From: Gari tellinella
Lineage: Eukaryota; Mollusca; Bivalvia; Cardiida; Psammobiidae
Direction: 5' to 3'
Assembly (NCBI GenBank): GCA_922989275.2
Contig: OV277870.1
Span: 48,418,356 to 48,482,355 of the forward strand
Length of the DNA: 64,000 bases
The notes under the pieces were generated by a model. It was given only the letters and a program-made list of their open reading frames with translations, ran no database searches and was not told where the DNA came from. The first letter of the stretch is position 1. Each line of letters begins with the position of its first letter. Below, piece after piece: positions 54,885 through 64,000 of the stretch. Both the position numbers and the translations under genes were made by a program.

Positions 54885-55330
54885 GGGGAAAACGTTATTC
54901 TTTCCTATTTAAAAGAATATTAACTAAAACCAAATGCAAAAAAATGTAGAAAATAACCGATTCTAGAAAATGTCGACATTTTTTTTAAGGTTGAGGAACT
55001 GGAATGAGATCGTGCAATGTCGGTCAATATCGGTAATCTACGGAGAGCGATCGGCCAATCTCGTCAACTACCGATCTGTTCCGAACCATGCTTAAGCATG
55101 GTTCGGAACAGATCGGTAGTTGACGAGAAAGGCCGATCGCTCTCCGTAGATTACCGATATTGGTCCGATCTCAATAGGGGTCCTAAATCTTAAAGTCTAA
55201 GTGAAAACTTCGAGCTTGACAAGACACCGAGTTACATGGCCTCTGATCTGGCTCCAAAATATTTACTCTATAGGGACGTTGTTTTATGCATACAAACGCG
55301 TTTATTTGGACAGAAATGGCGTATCTTTTC
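54885..55330 (-). mobile_element. Old family A MITE holding a large palindrome
   Basis: GGGGAAAACGTTATTCTTTC...GTAGAAAATAACCGATTC on the left; AGACACCGAGTTACATGGCC...ACAAACGCGTTTATTTGG on the right; the palindrome at 55005 lies between. Confidence 0.6.
55005..55172. mobile_element. Palindromic element, about 80-bp arms
   Basis: TGAGATCG...ATCGGTAATCTACGGAGAGC...CGAACCATG is followed by its complement around CTTAAG. One arm has an extra GTGCAATGTC-like insert near its end. Confidence 0.8.
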
Positions 55331-55562
55331 GTAAGTTTTTTCCCCCTAACAATGTCGGTTTTTGTAGGTTTTGCGATATGTATCTGCTCATCGAACCAGA
55401 ACATCAAATATGAATGGAAAGGCGTATGTTAGTTTTTAAAATTTTCTCACCATTAGAAGATAAGATCAGACTTAATGTTGCATTACTCTAGTGTAACATT
55501 TAACAATAGTTCTTCTTATACACTATGTACGCTGAGAATATTAACACGTAGATGATACTAGA

Positions 55563-56027
55563 TACAGTGAGAACTCAATTATAGCCCATTACCCCATAAA
55601 TACGCCTTTTACGCCATTAATTTTATTCCTCAACTGAAGAAAATAGTTATAACTTGTACAGTCATGGATATGTATCATAATAAATATTTTCTACATTCTA
55701 GCAGATGGTTCCTTAAAGCAGGCTGAAAGTAAAGCAGAATGCGCCTTAAGGCGCACTCTGCTCTACTTTCAACAGGAACGTAGATTATATATAATATACG
55801 TTCCTGCTTTCAACCTGCTTTAAGTGGTCACTTGCCTTCAAAATTTAAAACAGGCTATGGGGTAAAGGGTTAACGAAGTCGTTGGGACTGTCTGCTTTAT
55901 TTCGTTATATCCAAATTTCGTTATATCAGGTCTATTTTTACGTTAATTAGAGATGAGGCTTACATTCTGTTTCGTTTTATCCAAGTATTCGTTGTATCCA
56001 ATTTCGTTGTATGCGAGATTCATTGTG
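55563..56027. mobile_element. Family J MITE split by family E
   Basis: TA/CAGTGAGAACTCAATTATA on the left; CGAAGTCGTTGGGACTGTCT...CGTTGTATGCGAGATTCATTG on the right. A related intact copy is at 56972. Confidence 0.6.
55579..55873. mobile_element. Family E MITE with extra hairpin in its core
   Basis: CCCATTACCCCATAAATACG to GGGGTAAAGGGTTAA. The right core arm holds an additional inverted pair, AGGAACGTA...TACGTTCCT, around 55773-55807. Confidence 0.75.
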
Positions 56028-56170
56028 CAGTGGAGCAGACACTATTCTTTCTCGTTTAAAAGAAACTAAGCACAAAAGTGTTACAGTAAAATCTAGGAAA
56101 TGCAGCTTCTTAATAATACTTTCAACTAACTGAGTGGAAAATACTTTGTTCTCAAACTGTTTGCAATGAA
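56028..56170 (-). mobile_element. Family A MITE fragment
   Basis: CAGTGGAGCAGACACTATTC...GAGTGGAAAATACTTTG, then CAAACTGTTTGCAATG; core mostly deleted, right end absent. Confidence 0.55.
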
Positions 56171-56971
56171 GCCGATGCCATATCTTTTACAATACATGTA
56201 TTTTGCAGATGAAAACTTTTAAACAGGCGGATATAGCATCATTATACGAATGTAGGAATAGCCTAACATGATATATAGACATTAACATGAGACTTTTCAT
56301 AAATCAGCCATGTAAATTGCAGGCCGGTGTCAGTTTTCTAATTTCACGCGATCATTCACCCGCGTTCATTTCGAGCTGCCGTTCAGACGAAAACCAATTA
56401 CAAATGAAGTGTAATTCAATAAACAGTAGCTTTGCAAACGACACATGTCATTGGCTGACATATTCTGGATCTGTTTACCTGGACAATAGATTCAGTCCTG
56501 TCAACATCTTCCTTACTAGCCTCGTGTATTTGTTAGATGACTATCACTTTTTCTTCTCAAAACGACAGAAATGTATCGTAATTTGTCTGTATCCCTCGGG
56601 CGCTTTACGCCACAGCTGACATGCCAGTCACGTGATGTGGTCAAGATTGTCAAAATGCTTGGAAATTGACATGTACAAAATTTCTGTTACAGTCATAAGT
56701 TGAAAATGGTGAATTCAATAGGAATGAGTTAACCGAATTTATTATTTCTACAATCACGTCAACGACGCCACGTGGCTTTAACCCGTACTAACCTCCTTGG
56801 CTGGATTAAGGGTGGATACAGGTCAATGGACAAGGTCTCGGTAATGTAAACTAATTGTTTTTATATACGAAAAGCATGCACTTAATAGTTTATACTGAAT
56901 ATCTTATATACATTGTAGATCTAATGGGCGTTTTATCATCATAAAACAGTAAAGATCTAAACCATATGCTA
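56171..56971. other. No assignable gene
   Basis: A 110-codon ORF at 56287-56619 (from MRLFINQPCKLQAGVSFLIS) is Ser/Phe-rich with no recognised domain. No repeat match seen. Could be unique sequence; coding is not shown. Confidence 0.3.
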
Positions 56972-57149
56972 TACAATGAAGCTCACGTATTTATAACGAA
57001 GTCGTCGGGCTGTCAGATTTCTTTCGTTATAGCCAAACTTCCTTATATCAGGTCGATTTTACTAAACGTTAATTCGAAATGGGGACGACTTTTGTTTTAT
57101 TATGTAAAATTCGCAAAAGTCGCTTTCGTTATAAGTAAGCTTCACTGTA
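56972..57149. mobile_element. Family J MITE
   Basis: TA/CAATGAAGCTCACGTATTTA to TTATAAGTAAGCTTCACTG/TA. Interior has TTTCGTTATAGCCAAACTTC and TTATATCAGGTCG. Confidence 0.7.
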
Positions 57150-57295
57150 TTTCCCTATTCGAAAGCATCATTGGTTTTGTCAAGGTATGCCTAAATAGTG
57201 AAACTCTGGTCCCAATTCGACAAGATTGCACTTTGGCTCTTATCAACCAAAGCTCTATGTACAATGAATTGCCGGTATATTCTTTCCTGTTTTTA

Positions 57296-57540
57296 ACCCA
57301 TTACTCGATAGATACACGTTGTTACGCCTATATTTTATGACTCCACTAAAGAAAATAGTTTTGATTTATACAGTCATGATTATGTATCATAAGAAATACT
57401 ATCTATATTCGAGCAGATGGAAGCTTAAAGCAGACTGAAAGTAAAGCCAAATGCACCTTAAGGTGCATTTTACTTTACGTTCAACCTGCTTAAAGTGGTC
57501 ACCTATATTAAATACTAGAAACATGTTATGGAGTAAAGGA
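57296..57540. mobile_element. Family E MITE
   Basis: TTAACCCATTACTCGATAGA to TATGGAGTAAAGGATA; core AGCCAAATGCACCTTAAGGT and complement. Confidence 0.75.
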
Positions 57541-57604
57541 TACCGAAACTTAACGTAAACGTAGTGCAATAACATCAAGAAGATGATGTTTCAAAAGGGG
57601 TTAC

Positions 57605-57795
57605 AGGGCTCCAGATAAGAGGTAGTTTTTTCAACAAATCCAACATTTTATCACTCATTTCAGCACCAAATCCTATGATGTTACTACTCATTAGAATCGT
57701 CTCGAAGAGACGATTCTAATGAGTAGTGACACCATAGGGTTTAATTCAGAAACAAAGATTTTAGTTTTTGAAAAACTACCCTTATCTGGTGCTCT
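57605..57795. mobile_element. Family H palindromic MITE, second copy
   Basis: AGGGCTCCAGATAAGAGGTA to TACCCTTATCTGGTGCTCT; core TTAGAATCGTCTCGAAGAGA and complement, better preserved than the copy at 4871. Confidence 0.85.
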
Positions 57796-57817
57796 TGGGT
57801 TATGATGGTGTTCTTTT

Positions 57818-57932
57818 TAAAGTCTGGGTGGCCAACAGTTTTGAGCCAAACCAGGCTACGTGTAATTGCAATGAGCATAAGGCTTCCAGCATCAGCACGT
57901 TTATTGGAAAAGAATAGTGCACTCCCAACTAC
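57818..57932 (-). mobile_element. Family A remnant
   Basis: GGTGGCCAACAGTTTTGAGC, then CAGCACGTTTATTGGAAAAG; core one-armed, outer ends gone. Confidence 0.45.
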
Positions 57933-58161
57933 AAATGCTTACCCATTTGTTCAACTATTTTATTTTATGTCACGTTTTGTGCTCTAGTATAATATTATGT
58001 TGTATTTCAGAAGCCAATTTTTAAACTGTTTGGATTCCTGTTTGAAATTCTATTTCTTTTACTGACTGTTTACTTCTTAAACTGCCCGAGCATACGGACA
58101 TAATTATGTGACCGAACGTGTTATTATAAGTGACAGGCTACCACGTTGTAATTAGTCTTTT

Positions 58162-58612
58162 TACACGGTGGAAACTCGATACTTCGACCTCGCTTAACCC
58201 TTTACCTGATAGCATTGTTTCTAGTATTGAAGATATGTGACTACTTAAAGCAGGTTGAAAGTAAAGCAGAATGCGCCCTAAGGCGCATTCTGTTTTACTT
58301 TCAGCCTGCTGTAAGCTATTAACTGCTAGAATAAGGAAAGTATTAAATATGACACATATTCATTACGGTATAATTTGGAACTATTTTCTTCAGCGGATGA
58401 ATAAAATGAATGTGCTAAAAGTCGCTTCTATAAGGGAAAGGGTTAAATCGACCTTACCAGTATTTCATAAGTTTAATTTCGATAATTTAATCTCGCTTAA
58501 GTCGAACATACCCGTATTTCAAAGTTAAAACCTGGCTAAGCCACGTTTTAACTTTGAAATACGGATATGTTCGAGCTAACCCGATTTCGAAGTAACGAGT
58601 TTCTACTCTATA
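58162..58612. mobile_element. Family F MITE split by family E
   Basis: TA/CACGGTGGAAACTCGATACTTC to GAAGTAACGAGTTTCTACTC; core TATTTCAAAGTTAAAACCTG. Confidence 0.75.
58194..58446. mobile_element. Family E MITE inserted at TTAA in F
   Basis: TTAACCCTTTACCTGATAGC to GGGAAAGGGTTAA; core intact. The host joint is CTCGC/TTAA/ATCGACC. Confidence 0.85.
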
Positions 58613-58644
58613 TGAGAATGGCGGAGGTACTTTAGTTATTTCGA

Positions 58645-58812
58645 CCATTAACGTCTGAAAGTTCATGTGGACAATTCTACTTTCCAGTCAAGTCTAGACC
58701 ATTTGACTATTTACAGTTGGTTTTAAAATATATTTCATAATGACAAGCAGTGCAGACTTTGTGAGATGGGGCATTTGGGATCCTCTAATATGGGTCTATA
58801 ATGATTGCATAC
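58645..58812. mobile_element. Family D MITE fragment
   Basis: ACGTCTGAAAGTTCATGTGG...AGTCTAGACCATTTGAC, then CAGTGCAGACTTTGTGAGAT and GGGTCTATAATGATTGCAT. A family A copy cuts in at 58810. Confidence 0.55.
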
Positions 58813-59029
58813 AGTGGAGAATACGTTATTCTTTCCCGTTTAAACGCAAACGTACGCAAACGCAAAGCACTAAAACGTAGAAAAGAACAACTTTTGGACA
58901 ATTCAGATATTTCATGTTTATCTTGGTGGGTTACCCGGTGTCTGATCTGGCTTCAAACTGTTTGCACTGCAAATAATAGTTTTAGCGTAAACGCGTTTAT
59001 TGGGAAAGAATAACACATTCTCCACTGTA
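58810..59029 (-). mobile_element. Family A MITE lacking one hairpin arm
   Basis: Ends intact (TA/CAGTGGAGAATACG to CACATTCTCCACTG/TA). The core reads TTATCTTGGTGGGTTACCCG: the left arm of about 30 bases is missing. Confidence 0.88.
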
Positions 59030-59037
59030 TGAACAGT

Positions 59038-59230
59038 ATATTTGTATTATGCAAACAGTGTAAACTCAGATTAGATGGCTCTGTTCAGGTTCTGCACTAT
59101 TTGTCATTTTGAGTATATTTTTGTCTTATATTTCATACTAATAACCCGAAATAGTTAAAACTGGTCTGCACATACATGTATTGGGAAACTATAAATGTCC
59201 ATTAAAAGTTTCGGGAGAGAATGAGTTAGA
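59038..59230. mobile_element. Family D MITE fragment
   Basis: GCAAACAGTGTAAACTCAGA, GTTCTGCACTATTTGTC, then AAAGTTTCGGGAGAGAATGAGTTA. Confidence 0.5.
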
Positions 59231-59517
59231 TATTATTCAGAAAGACTGTAGTTCAAAGTGTTGTAGATTTTGAGATGTGAAAAGTTCGATGGGGGAATGA
59301 TTTCGACAATCAGATAATGTGTGTACTCTAGCTGAATATTTCTCATAAAACATATACCCCCAGCCTCTGAAATTCACACCATGACAAAATGTTAATTTTA
59401 TTATTCCATATCACGGCTATATGTTTATCTAACCCATCTAGCGTAAAATCAAGTCCCCGGTTAAATGCACACCGTGTTGGGTCACAGTAAAACCCCGCTA
59501 TAACAGCGAAGAAGACG

Positions 59518-59767
59518 TACAGTGGAGATTCTGTTATTATTTCCCGTTTAAACGCAAACGTACGCAAACGCAAAACGCTAAAACGTAGAAAAGAACAACT
59601 TTTGGACAATTCTGATATATCAGGTTTATCTTGGTGGCAAACAGTTTGGAGCCTGATCAGACGCCGGGTTACCCGGCGTCTGATCTGGCTCCAAAATGTT
59701 TGCACTGCAAATAATAGTTTTAGCGTAAACGCGTTTATTGGGAAAGAATAACACATTCTCCACTGTA
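59518..59767 (-). mobile_element. Family A MITE
   Basis: TA/CAGTGGAGATTCTGTTATTA to CACATTCTCCACTG/TA; core intact. Confidence 0.92.
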
Positions 59768-59770
59768 GCA

Positions 59771-59998
59771 TTTGAACCCATTGAACCATGATGATGCGTA
59801 TTCATGTCTATATATTACATACAGCGTACATGTGAAGAGTACGCTTGTCATTAACAAGCACTGTAAACTCTCTGACAACGGTCTGCACTGTTTGTAATTT
59901 TGCGATAGATTGTTAAAATCAGCCTCTAATGGTCAAAAATGGATTTGACCTTATGGGAAACGAAATTATCCATTTGAAGTTTCAGGGTTTATTAGTTA
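59771..59998. mobile_element. Family D MITE, TTAA lost
   Basis: TTGAACCCATTGAACCATGA to GTTTCAGGGTTTATTAG; core reduced (CTGACAACGGTCTGCACTG). Confidence 0.55.
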
Positions 59999-60068
59999 GA
60001 TACATACGCATGACATGTTCCATAAGTTTGGTTTCATAAGTCGACCATAGACGTGAAACTATTCAGTG

Positions 60069-60301
60069 TTAACCCATTACCCCATAGCATGTTTCTAGTT
60101 TTGAAAACAAGTTACTACTTAAAGCAGGTTAAAAGTAAAGCAGAATGCTTTACTTTCAGCCTGCTTTAAGCAAATAACTGCTAGAATATAGAAAACATTT
60201 ATTATGTACATATTCATAATTGTGTAAATTGGAACTATTTTCCTAATTGGATGAAAACACTAGAGGCGTAAAAAGGCGTATTCATTGGGGTAATGGGTTA
60301 A
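60069..60301. mobile_element. Family E MITE, short core
   Basis: TTAACCCATTACCCCATAGC to GGGGTAATGGGTTAA; the hairpin tip GCGCCTTAAGGCGC is deleted. Confidence 0.85.
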
Positions 60302-60549
60302 GTTATTAACCCACAGCTTGGTATAAAACCGTCTGCCGTCGGTGGATATTACAGATAACTTTACTAATTTGCTTGCTAAAAGATTCCATAATATGCTGAG
60401 ATAATCTAGAGACACTTTTCCCTACAGCAGGTCATTTTATAAGAAATAACAAACACTGAAGACCCTGGTGAGACGCGGCGTCTGATCAGGATCAAAACTG
60501 TTTGCAAATGCGCTTAATGATATCATTGAGAGTGAAAGGGTTAATGCGT

Positions 60550-61030
60550 TAAATGTTTTTGCTAAATAAAATCACTCTAAAACAGGTTGTAAATAGTATG
60601 TTTACCCTACGCACGGACTGATTAGCCCGATGTCTATGGGGATCCAAACTGTTCCGAGTATTATTCAAGCCATGCATACAACGAAATAGAGGACAGAAAA
60701 CCAAATAAGTTTCGGATAAAACTAAAACTTTCGGATAAAACTGAAACATTCTTTAATTTTGTTTCTAAAATGGCGGTTGTGTATTTTTTCTTCAGATGCG
60801 AATTGAACAGAAGAGATCCGCACTCGATATGGTCATTGGTAACGGTAGTCAAACTGCAGCTTCGATCTTTCCATCGAAGGAAAAGGCCACGGTCCAACGA
60901 AATAGATGGTGTCCGAAGAAATTGAATCCCCGGTGCTTAGCCATATGTTTGACAGATGGTCAGCGGTGGAGGAGTTTAATAGCATGGGTTCACGTTTTCA
61001 ATGAATCTCAAGCTTACAAAAACGCATTTA
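60550..61030. other. No assignable gene
   Basis: An 86-codon ORF on + (60796) and a 78-codon ORF on - (60661) overlap; neither shows a domain. A Lys/Arg-rich stretch occurs but there is no splice or family support. Confidence 0.3.
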
Positions 61031-61253
61031 TTAACCTCTTCACTACCAGGATATAGGATGATTTAAACTTTATGTCATCTGCTGTCATTTCTCAAATTTA
61101 AATTTTATGCACCTTTGATTTAGAAACATCGCTATGAGTGTCAAACAGTTTGGTTCCTGATCAGACGCCGCGTGACGCGGCGTCTGATCAGGAACCAAAC
61201 TGTTTGCAAATACCAGGACAATGTAGTGACTTGTGAAGGGGTGCCCAGGTTAA
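61031..61253. mobile_element. Family C MITE
   Basis: TTAACCTCTTCACTACCAGG to AAGGGGTGCCCAGGTTAA; core TTGGTTCCTGATCAGACGCC perfect, centre GCGTGACGC. Confidence 0.78.
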
Positions 61254-61355
61254 TGGCCCTTGCCCCTCAGAGGGTGTGGTCAAACAATAAAAATTCCCCT
61301 GAGGAAAGAGATGTCTTCATCTCACTTTACAAGATAATGTATTCCTGCGCGTTAT

Positions 61356-61570
61356 TTAAACCCTTCACCACATTACCCCGAGTACAATTATATAGAATCT
61401 ATTTGAAAATAGTTTGGATCATGATCAGACGCCGCGCAACGCGGTGTCTAATCAGGACCCTAACTATTTGTCACTCATTTTGATATTTGTTGAGTCAAAA
61501 TACATAAATTTTAGGTATGCCGTGATATCCTTTATTTAACAACTGACGCCAGCTTTTAATTCAAAAATAA
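61356..61570. mobile_element. Family C MITE, degraded
   Basis: AAACCCTTCACCACATTACC opens it; core TTGGATCATGATCAGACGCC with GGTGTCTAATCAGGACCC. Right end unclear. Confidence 0.6.
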
Positions 61571-62288
61571 GAATTTTCTAGTTAAGGTTGAGAACACTTC
61601 AAAAAGAGTTTTAAACAGTTTAGATCCTGGTCAGGCCCCTGCTCAAATCTGACCGATCTAAAGCTTGAGAATGCCCCAAGGCGTAGCTTTAACACTAAAT
61701 AAGCACAGGACCAGATGTCAATTTAATCGGGGTCTGGTTAGAATGCAAACTGAAATGTCTAGTGCAATCGTGCAAAGACTGTATGTGTGGGTGATACGGT
61801 ACTTTCGGTAAAATGTAATAAATGCAACAATAATGCATGTTCTATTTAGTGAACTGGGTACATATCAGTTTACAATCGGGGAATTTATTAACTTTCCCCC
61901 TGCTAATAGCGTATATATATTTAGACTTTTTGAAAACATTGTATACTCAGATTGGACAGCTCCTTTAGGGGCTGTTTGATCAGGATATACACTGTTTTCT
62001 TTAACAAACCGTCTGACATGAGTGTACACTATTTCATTGGCGAATTTTTCATTATTTCATTAGCCAAACTATTATAGTTTAGATGATACGTTTTCATAGT
62101 GGGCGGGGTTTTATATACGAAAAGAGAAAAACGAGAGAAAAACTAGTACCGACGACATAAGATTAATGGTTATTAGTTTGAACCATTTTCCCCCGAGTGC
62201 AGTGCCTTTCATTTCTTTACATGTGTCATGCAGAAAATGCATTTTCATGATTTAACATATCCTGATAAAGAGGTACGGGAAACAGCTT
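61571..62288. other. No gene seen; D fragment
   Basis: 61925-61998 is a D hairpin (GATTGGACAGCTCCTTTAGG and complement). 61632-61690 has GGCCCCTGCTCAAATCTGAC and GCTTGAGAATGCC, matching arms of the palindrome at 8793. Confidence 0.45.
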
Positions 62289-62460
62289 CAGTAAAACCTC
62301 TTTATAACGACCACTATTATTTGTGTTAAAAACCGATGGCTGATTTAAACAATGTGAAAAGTAAAATGTTTTACACTCATCTTGCTTGAAGCTGCCACTT
62401 GTCTTTCATCCAATCAATAAGCCCGATTTGAATGCGTTTAATGTACATCCTGAATGGTGA
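62289..62460. mobile_element. Family B MITE fragment
   Basis: CAGTAAAACCTCTTTATAAC left end; reduced core AAAGTAAAATGTTTTACACT; then GAAGCTGCCACTTGTCTTTC. Right end lost. Confidence 0.6.
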
Positions 62461-62727
62461 CTGGCTGACAGCCCAATTTGGGGATTTACTGCTTGACCAT
62501 TTCCATCACCATAGACAACATCGAACATAATTTGGATTACTATGATAAATATTTAAAATTCCTTTTATCGTAGCAAACAGCGCAGATCCTGGCCAGATGA
62601 CTCCTTCTAGGGGACCTTGCTATTATGTTACAAAACCAAGAAGATGCTTGCCATTTTATACATGTGGCCATACTATGTCATTAAGAGGAATATTATTACA
62701 AGTACTAGTATTACGCATCAAGAAGCT

Positions 62728-62967
62728 TACAGTGGAGTAGTCTTTATTCTTTCCCAATAAACACGTTTATGCTGAAAACGTTATGTCTGTTGCAAACAGT
62801 TTAGAGCCAGAACAGACGCCGGGTTACCCGGCGTCTGTTCTGGCTCTAAACTGTTTGCCACTCAGACTTAAAAATTCGTCAACCCTTTTAAATCCTCATT
62901 TTCTACTTTTTATTGCAAATGCGTTAGTTTCGTTTGAATGGGCAATATTAACGTCTTCTCCGCTGTA
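62728..62967 (+). mobile_element. Family A MITE, diverged ends
   Basis: TA/CAGTGGAGTAGTCTTTATTC to ACGTCTTCTCCGCTG/TA. The core (CAGAACAGACGCCGGGTTAC) is perfect although the flanks differ, including in bases that changed on both arms. Confidence 0.8.
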
Positions 62968-62983
62968 CCATGTTGTCGCCCCA

Positions 62984-63240
62984 CGGAGCTTACACTTATG
63001 TCGTCAAGGAGAAGCTTACAATTATGTGGCCAAGAAGGAGGTTACGCTTATGTCGTCAAGGAGAAGCTTACACTTATGTGGCCAGGAAGGAGGTTACGCT
63101 TATGTCGCCAAGAAGGAGCTTACACTTATGTCGTCAAGAAGGAGCTTACAATTATGTCTCCCATGCATAAGGAGCTTACACTTGTCAAAGAGGAGTGCAC
63201 AATCATGTCGTCAAGGAGGAGTTAATAACTATGTTGCCAA
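62984..63240 (+). repeat. 26-bp minisatellite
   Basis: AGCTTACACTTATGTCGTCA with GGAGA or AGAAGG endings, about ten units, two of irregular length near 63160-63200. Open in several frames because the unit lacks stops. Confidence 0.9.
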
Positions 63241-63369
63241 TAAGAATCCCGTCATCTAGAAGGATACAAGGAGTGTACCACGGGAAGACATCCTCGTCTA
63301 CATGCCTATGTTTCTAGCATGAGACAGTGTGTCCTCCCTTGAAACGCTTCCGCCGCCATCAAAAACCTC

Positions 63370-64000
63370 AAGAACATATGAACACTTCAATGGACAACGA
63401 CCAAAACGCACGAACACTTCCATGGAAAACCACAAAAACGTTTGGACACTCAATGGAAAACCATCACAAAACACACAAACACTTCAATGGAAAACAACCA
63501 AAACGCATGAACACTTCAATTGAAAATCACCAAAAGGAAAGACGCTCCAATCAATATGTCAATAGAAAACCACCCAGCATGAACACGTTAGTGGAAAACC
63601 ACAAAACGCATGAGCACTTCAATGGAAAACCACCAAAACGCAAGAACACTTGAACGGGAAACCACCAAAAAGCATGAACACTTTAGTGGAAAACAACCAA
63701 AAAGCATGAGCACTTCAATGGAAAACCACCAAAACGCATGAACACTTCAATGGACAACTGCCAAAACACACGACCACTTCAATTAACAACCACCAAAACA
63801 CATGAACACTTCAATTAACAACCACCAAAACGCATGAACATTTCAATGGACAAGCCTAAAAATGTATGAGCACTTCAATGGATAACCACCAAAACGCATG
63901 AGCACTTCAATGGACAATCACCAAAACGATTGAATACTTTATTGGACAACCACCAAAACGCATGAGCACTTCGATGGATAACAGCCAAAACACATGAACA
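63370..64000 (+). repeat. 32-bp minisatellite, runs off the window
   Basis: CATGAACACTTCAATGGAAA plus ACCACCAAAACG, spaced 32 bases (for example starts at 63801 and 63833), about 19 units with substitutions and one disturbed stretch at 63530-63580. Confidence 0.92.

Noticed and set aside
56287..56619. 110-codon ORF as a gene
   Set aside because: Composition and lack of recognisable motif do not separate it from chance in AT-rich DNA; kept only as an unassigned stretch.
60661..61056. Overlapping ORFs with a Lys/Arg-rich segment as a possible gene
   Set aside because: No domain, splice or codon support on either strand.
27423..61253. Rho-independent terminators
   Set aside because: GC-rich hairpins occur, but they are parts of MITEs in a eukaryotic genome and lack terminator context.
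8256..62967. CRISPR-like array from recurring hairpins
   Set aside because: Copies are about 250 bp, irregularly spaced, in both orientations and flanked by TA duplications; the DNA is eukaryotic.
62783..63653. ORFs of 66-158 codons with repeated peptides
   Set aside because: They come from a family A element and from 26-bp and 32-bp minisatellites whose periods shift frame every unit.

Overview
This is 64 kb of repeat-rich, AT-rich animal nuclear DNA. It has spliced introns with GT/AG borders, decayed non-LTR retrotransposons, a tRNA-derived SINE and very many short hairpin-shaped transposons. The repeats include an AGCTCACCTGAGC-type element with AAGGTCAAGGTCA-type arrays, and solo hairpins centred on CAGACGCCG/CGGCGTCTG. 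Together these resemble heterodont bivalve molluscs (Dreissena- or venerid-like). That assignment rests on repeat style recalled from general knowledge, not on a search.

Layout. (1) 571-5461, + strand: the last five coding exons of one real gene. It encodes an unrecognised membrane protein with two hydrophobic segments, a basic stop-transfer patch, a low-complexity tail and a C-terminal Cys/His motif (C-x9-C-x10-C-x2-H). A polyadenylation signal lies near 5572. Its introns are full of MITEs, including a 1.2 kb element with five 161-bp tandem units. (2) 5.6-16.4 kb: almost entirely MITEs, many nested, plus a LINE 3' end (13.44-13.97 kb) and a tRNA-like sequence (14.46 kb). (3) 16.46-21.29 kb: a 4.8 kb foldback element whose arms carry arrays of AAGATGGCGGC-type motifs. 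It encloses a decayed LINE endonuclease piece and a SINE. (4) 21.3-32.4 kb: MITEs, an AAGGTCAAGGTCA array with a perfect 35-bp-arm hairpin, a LINE tail and a 457-bp direct duplication. (5) 32.47-35.17 kb: a broken RTE/CR1-like LINE inserted in a MITE. (6) 35-62.97 kb: dense MITEs, microsatellites and two mollusc-type tandem repeat tracts. (7) 62.98-64.0 kb: two minisatellites (26-bp and 32-bp periods), the second running off the window.

I label the MITE families by their ends. A = TA/CAGTGGAGAA (about 250 bp). B = TA/CAGTAAAACCTC. C, D and E begin TTAACCC and end GGGTTAA or similar. F = TA/CAGTCGAACTTCG. G = GGGGCCCGTTTCATAAA. H = AGGGCTCCAGATAAG. I = GGGCCCGAGGTTATAAA. J = TA/CAGTGAAGCT. K = TGCAGTGGAACCCC. 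L = TA/CAGTGTTCCCTCTC. Nested copies show directly that A duplicates TA (as Tc1/mariner elements do) and that D and E duplicate TTAA (as piggyBac elements do). No transposase gene is present, so all must be mobilised from elsewhere. The most notable pattern is that a few central hairpin modules recur inside MITEs with unrelated ends and different target-site rules, which suggests modular exchange.

Most apparent short ORFs are MITE reading frames, above all the repeated translation of family A, and should not be read as genes.
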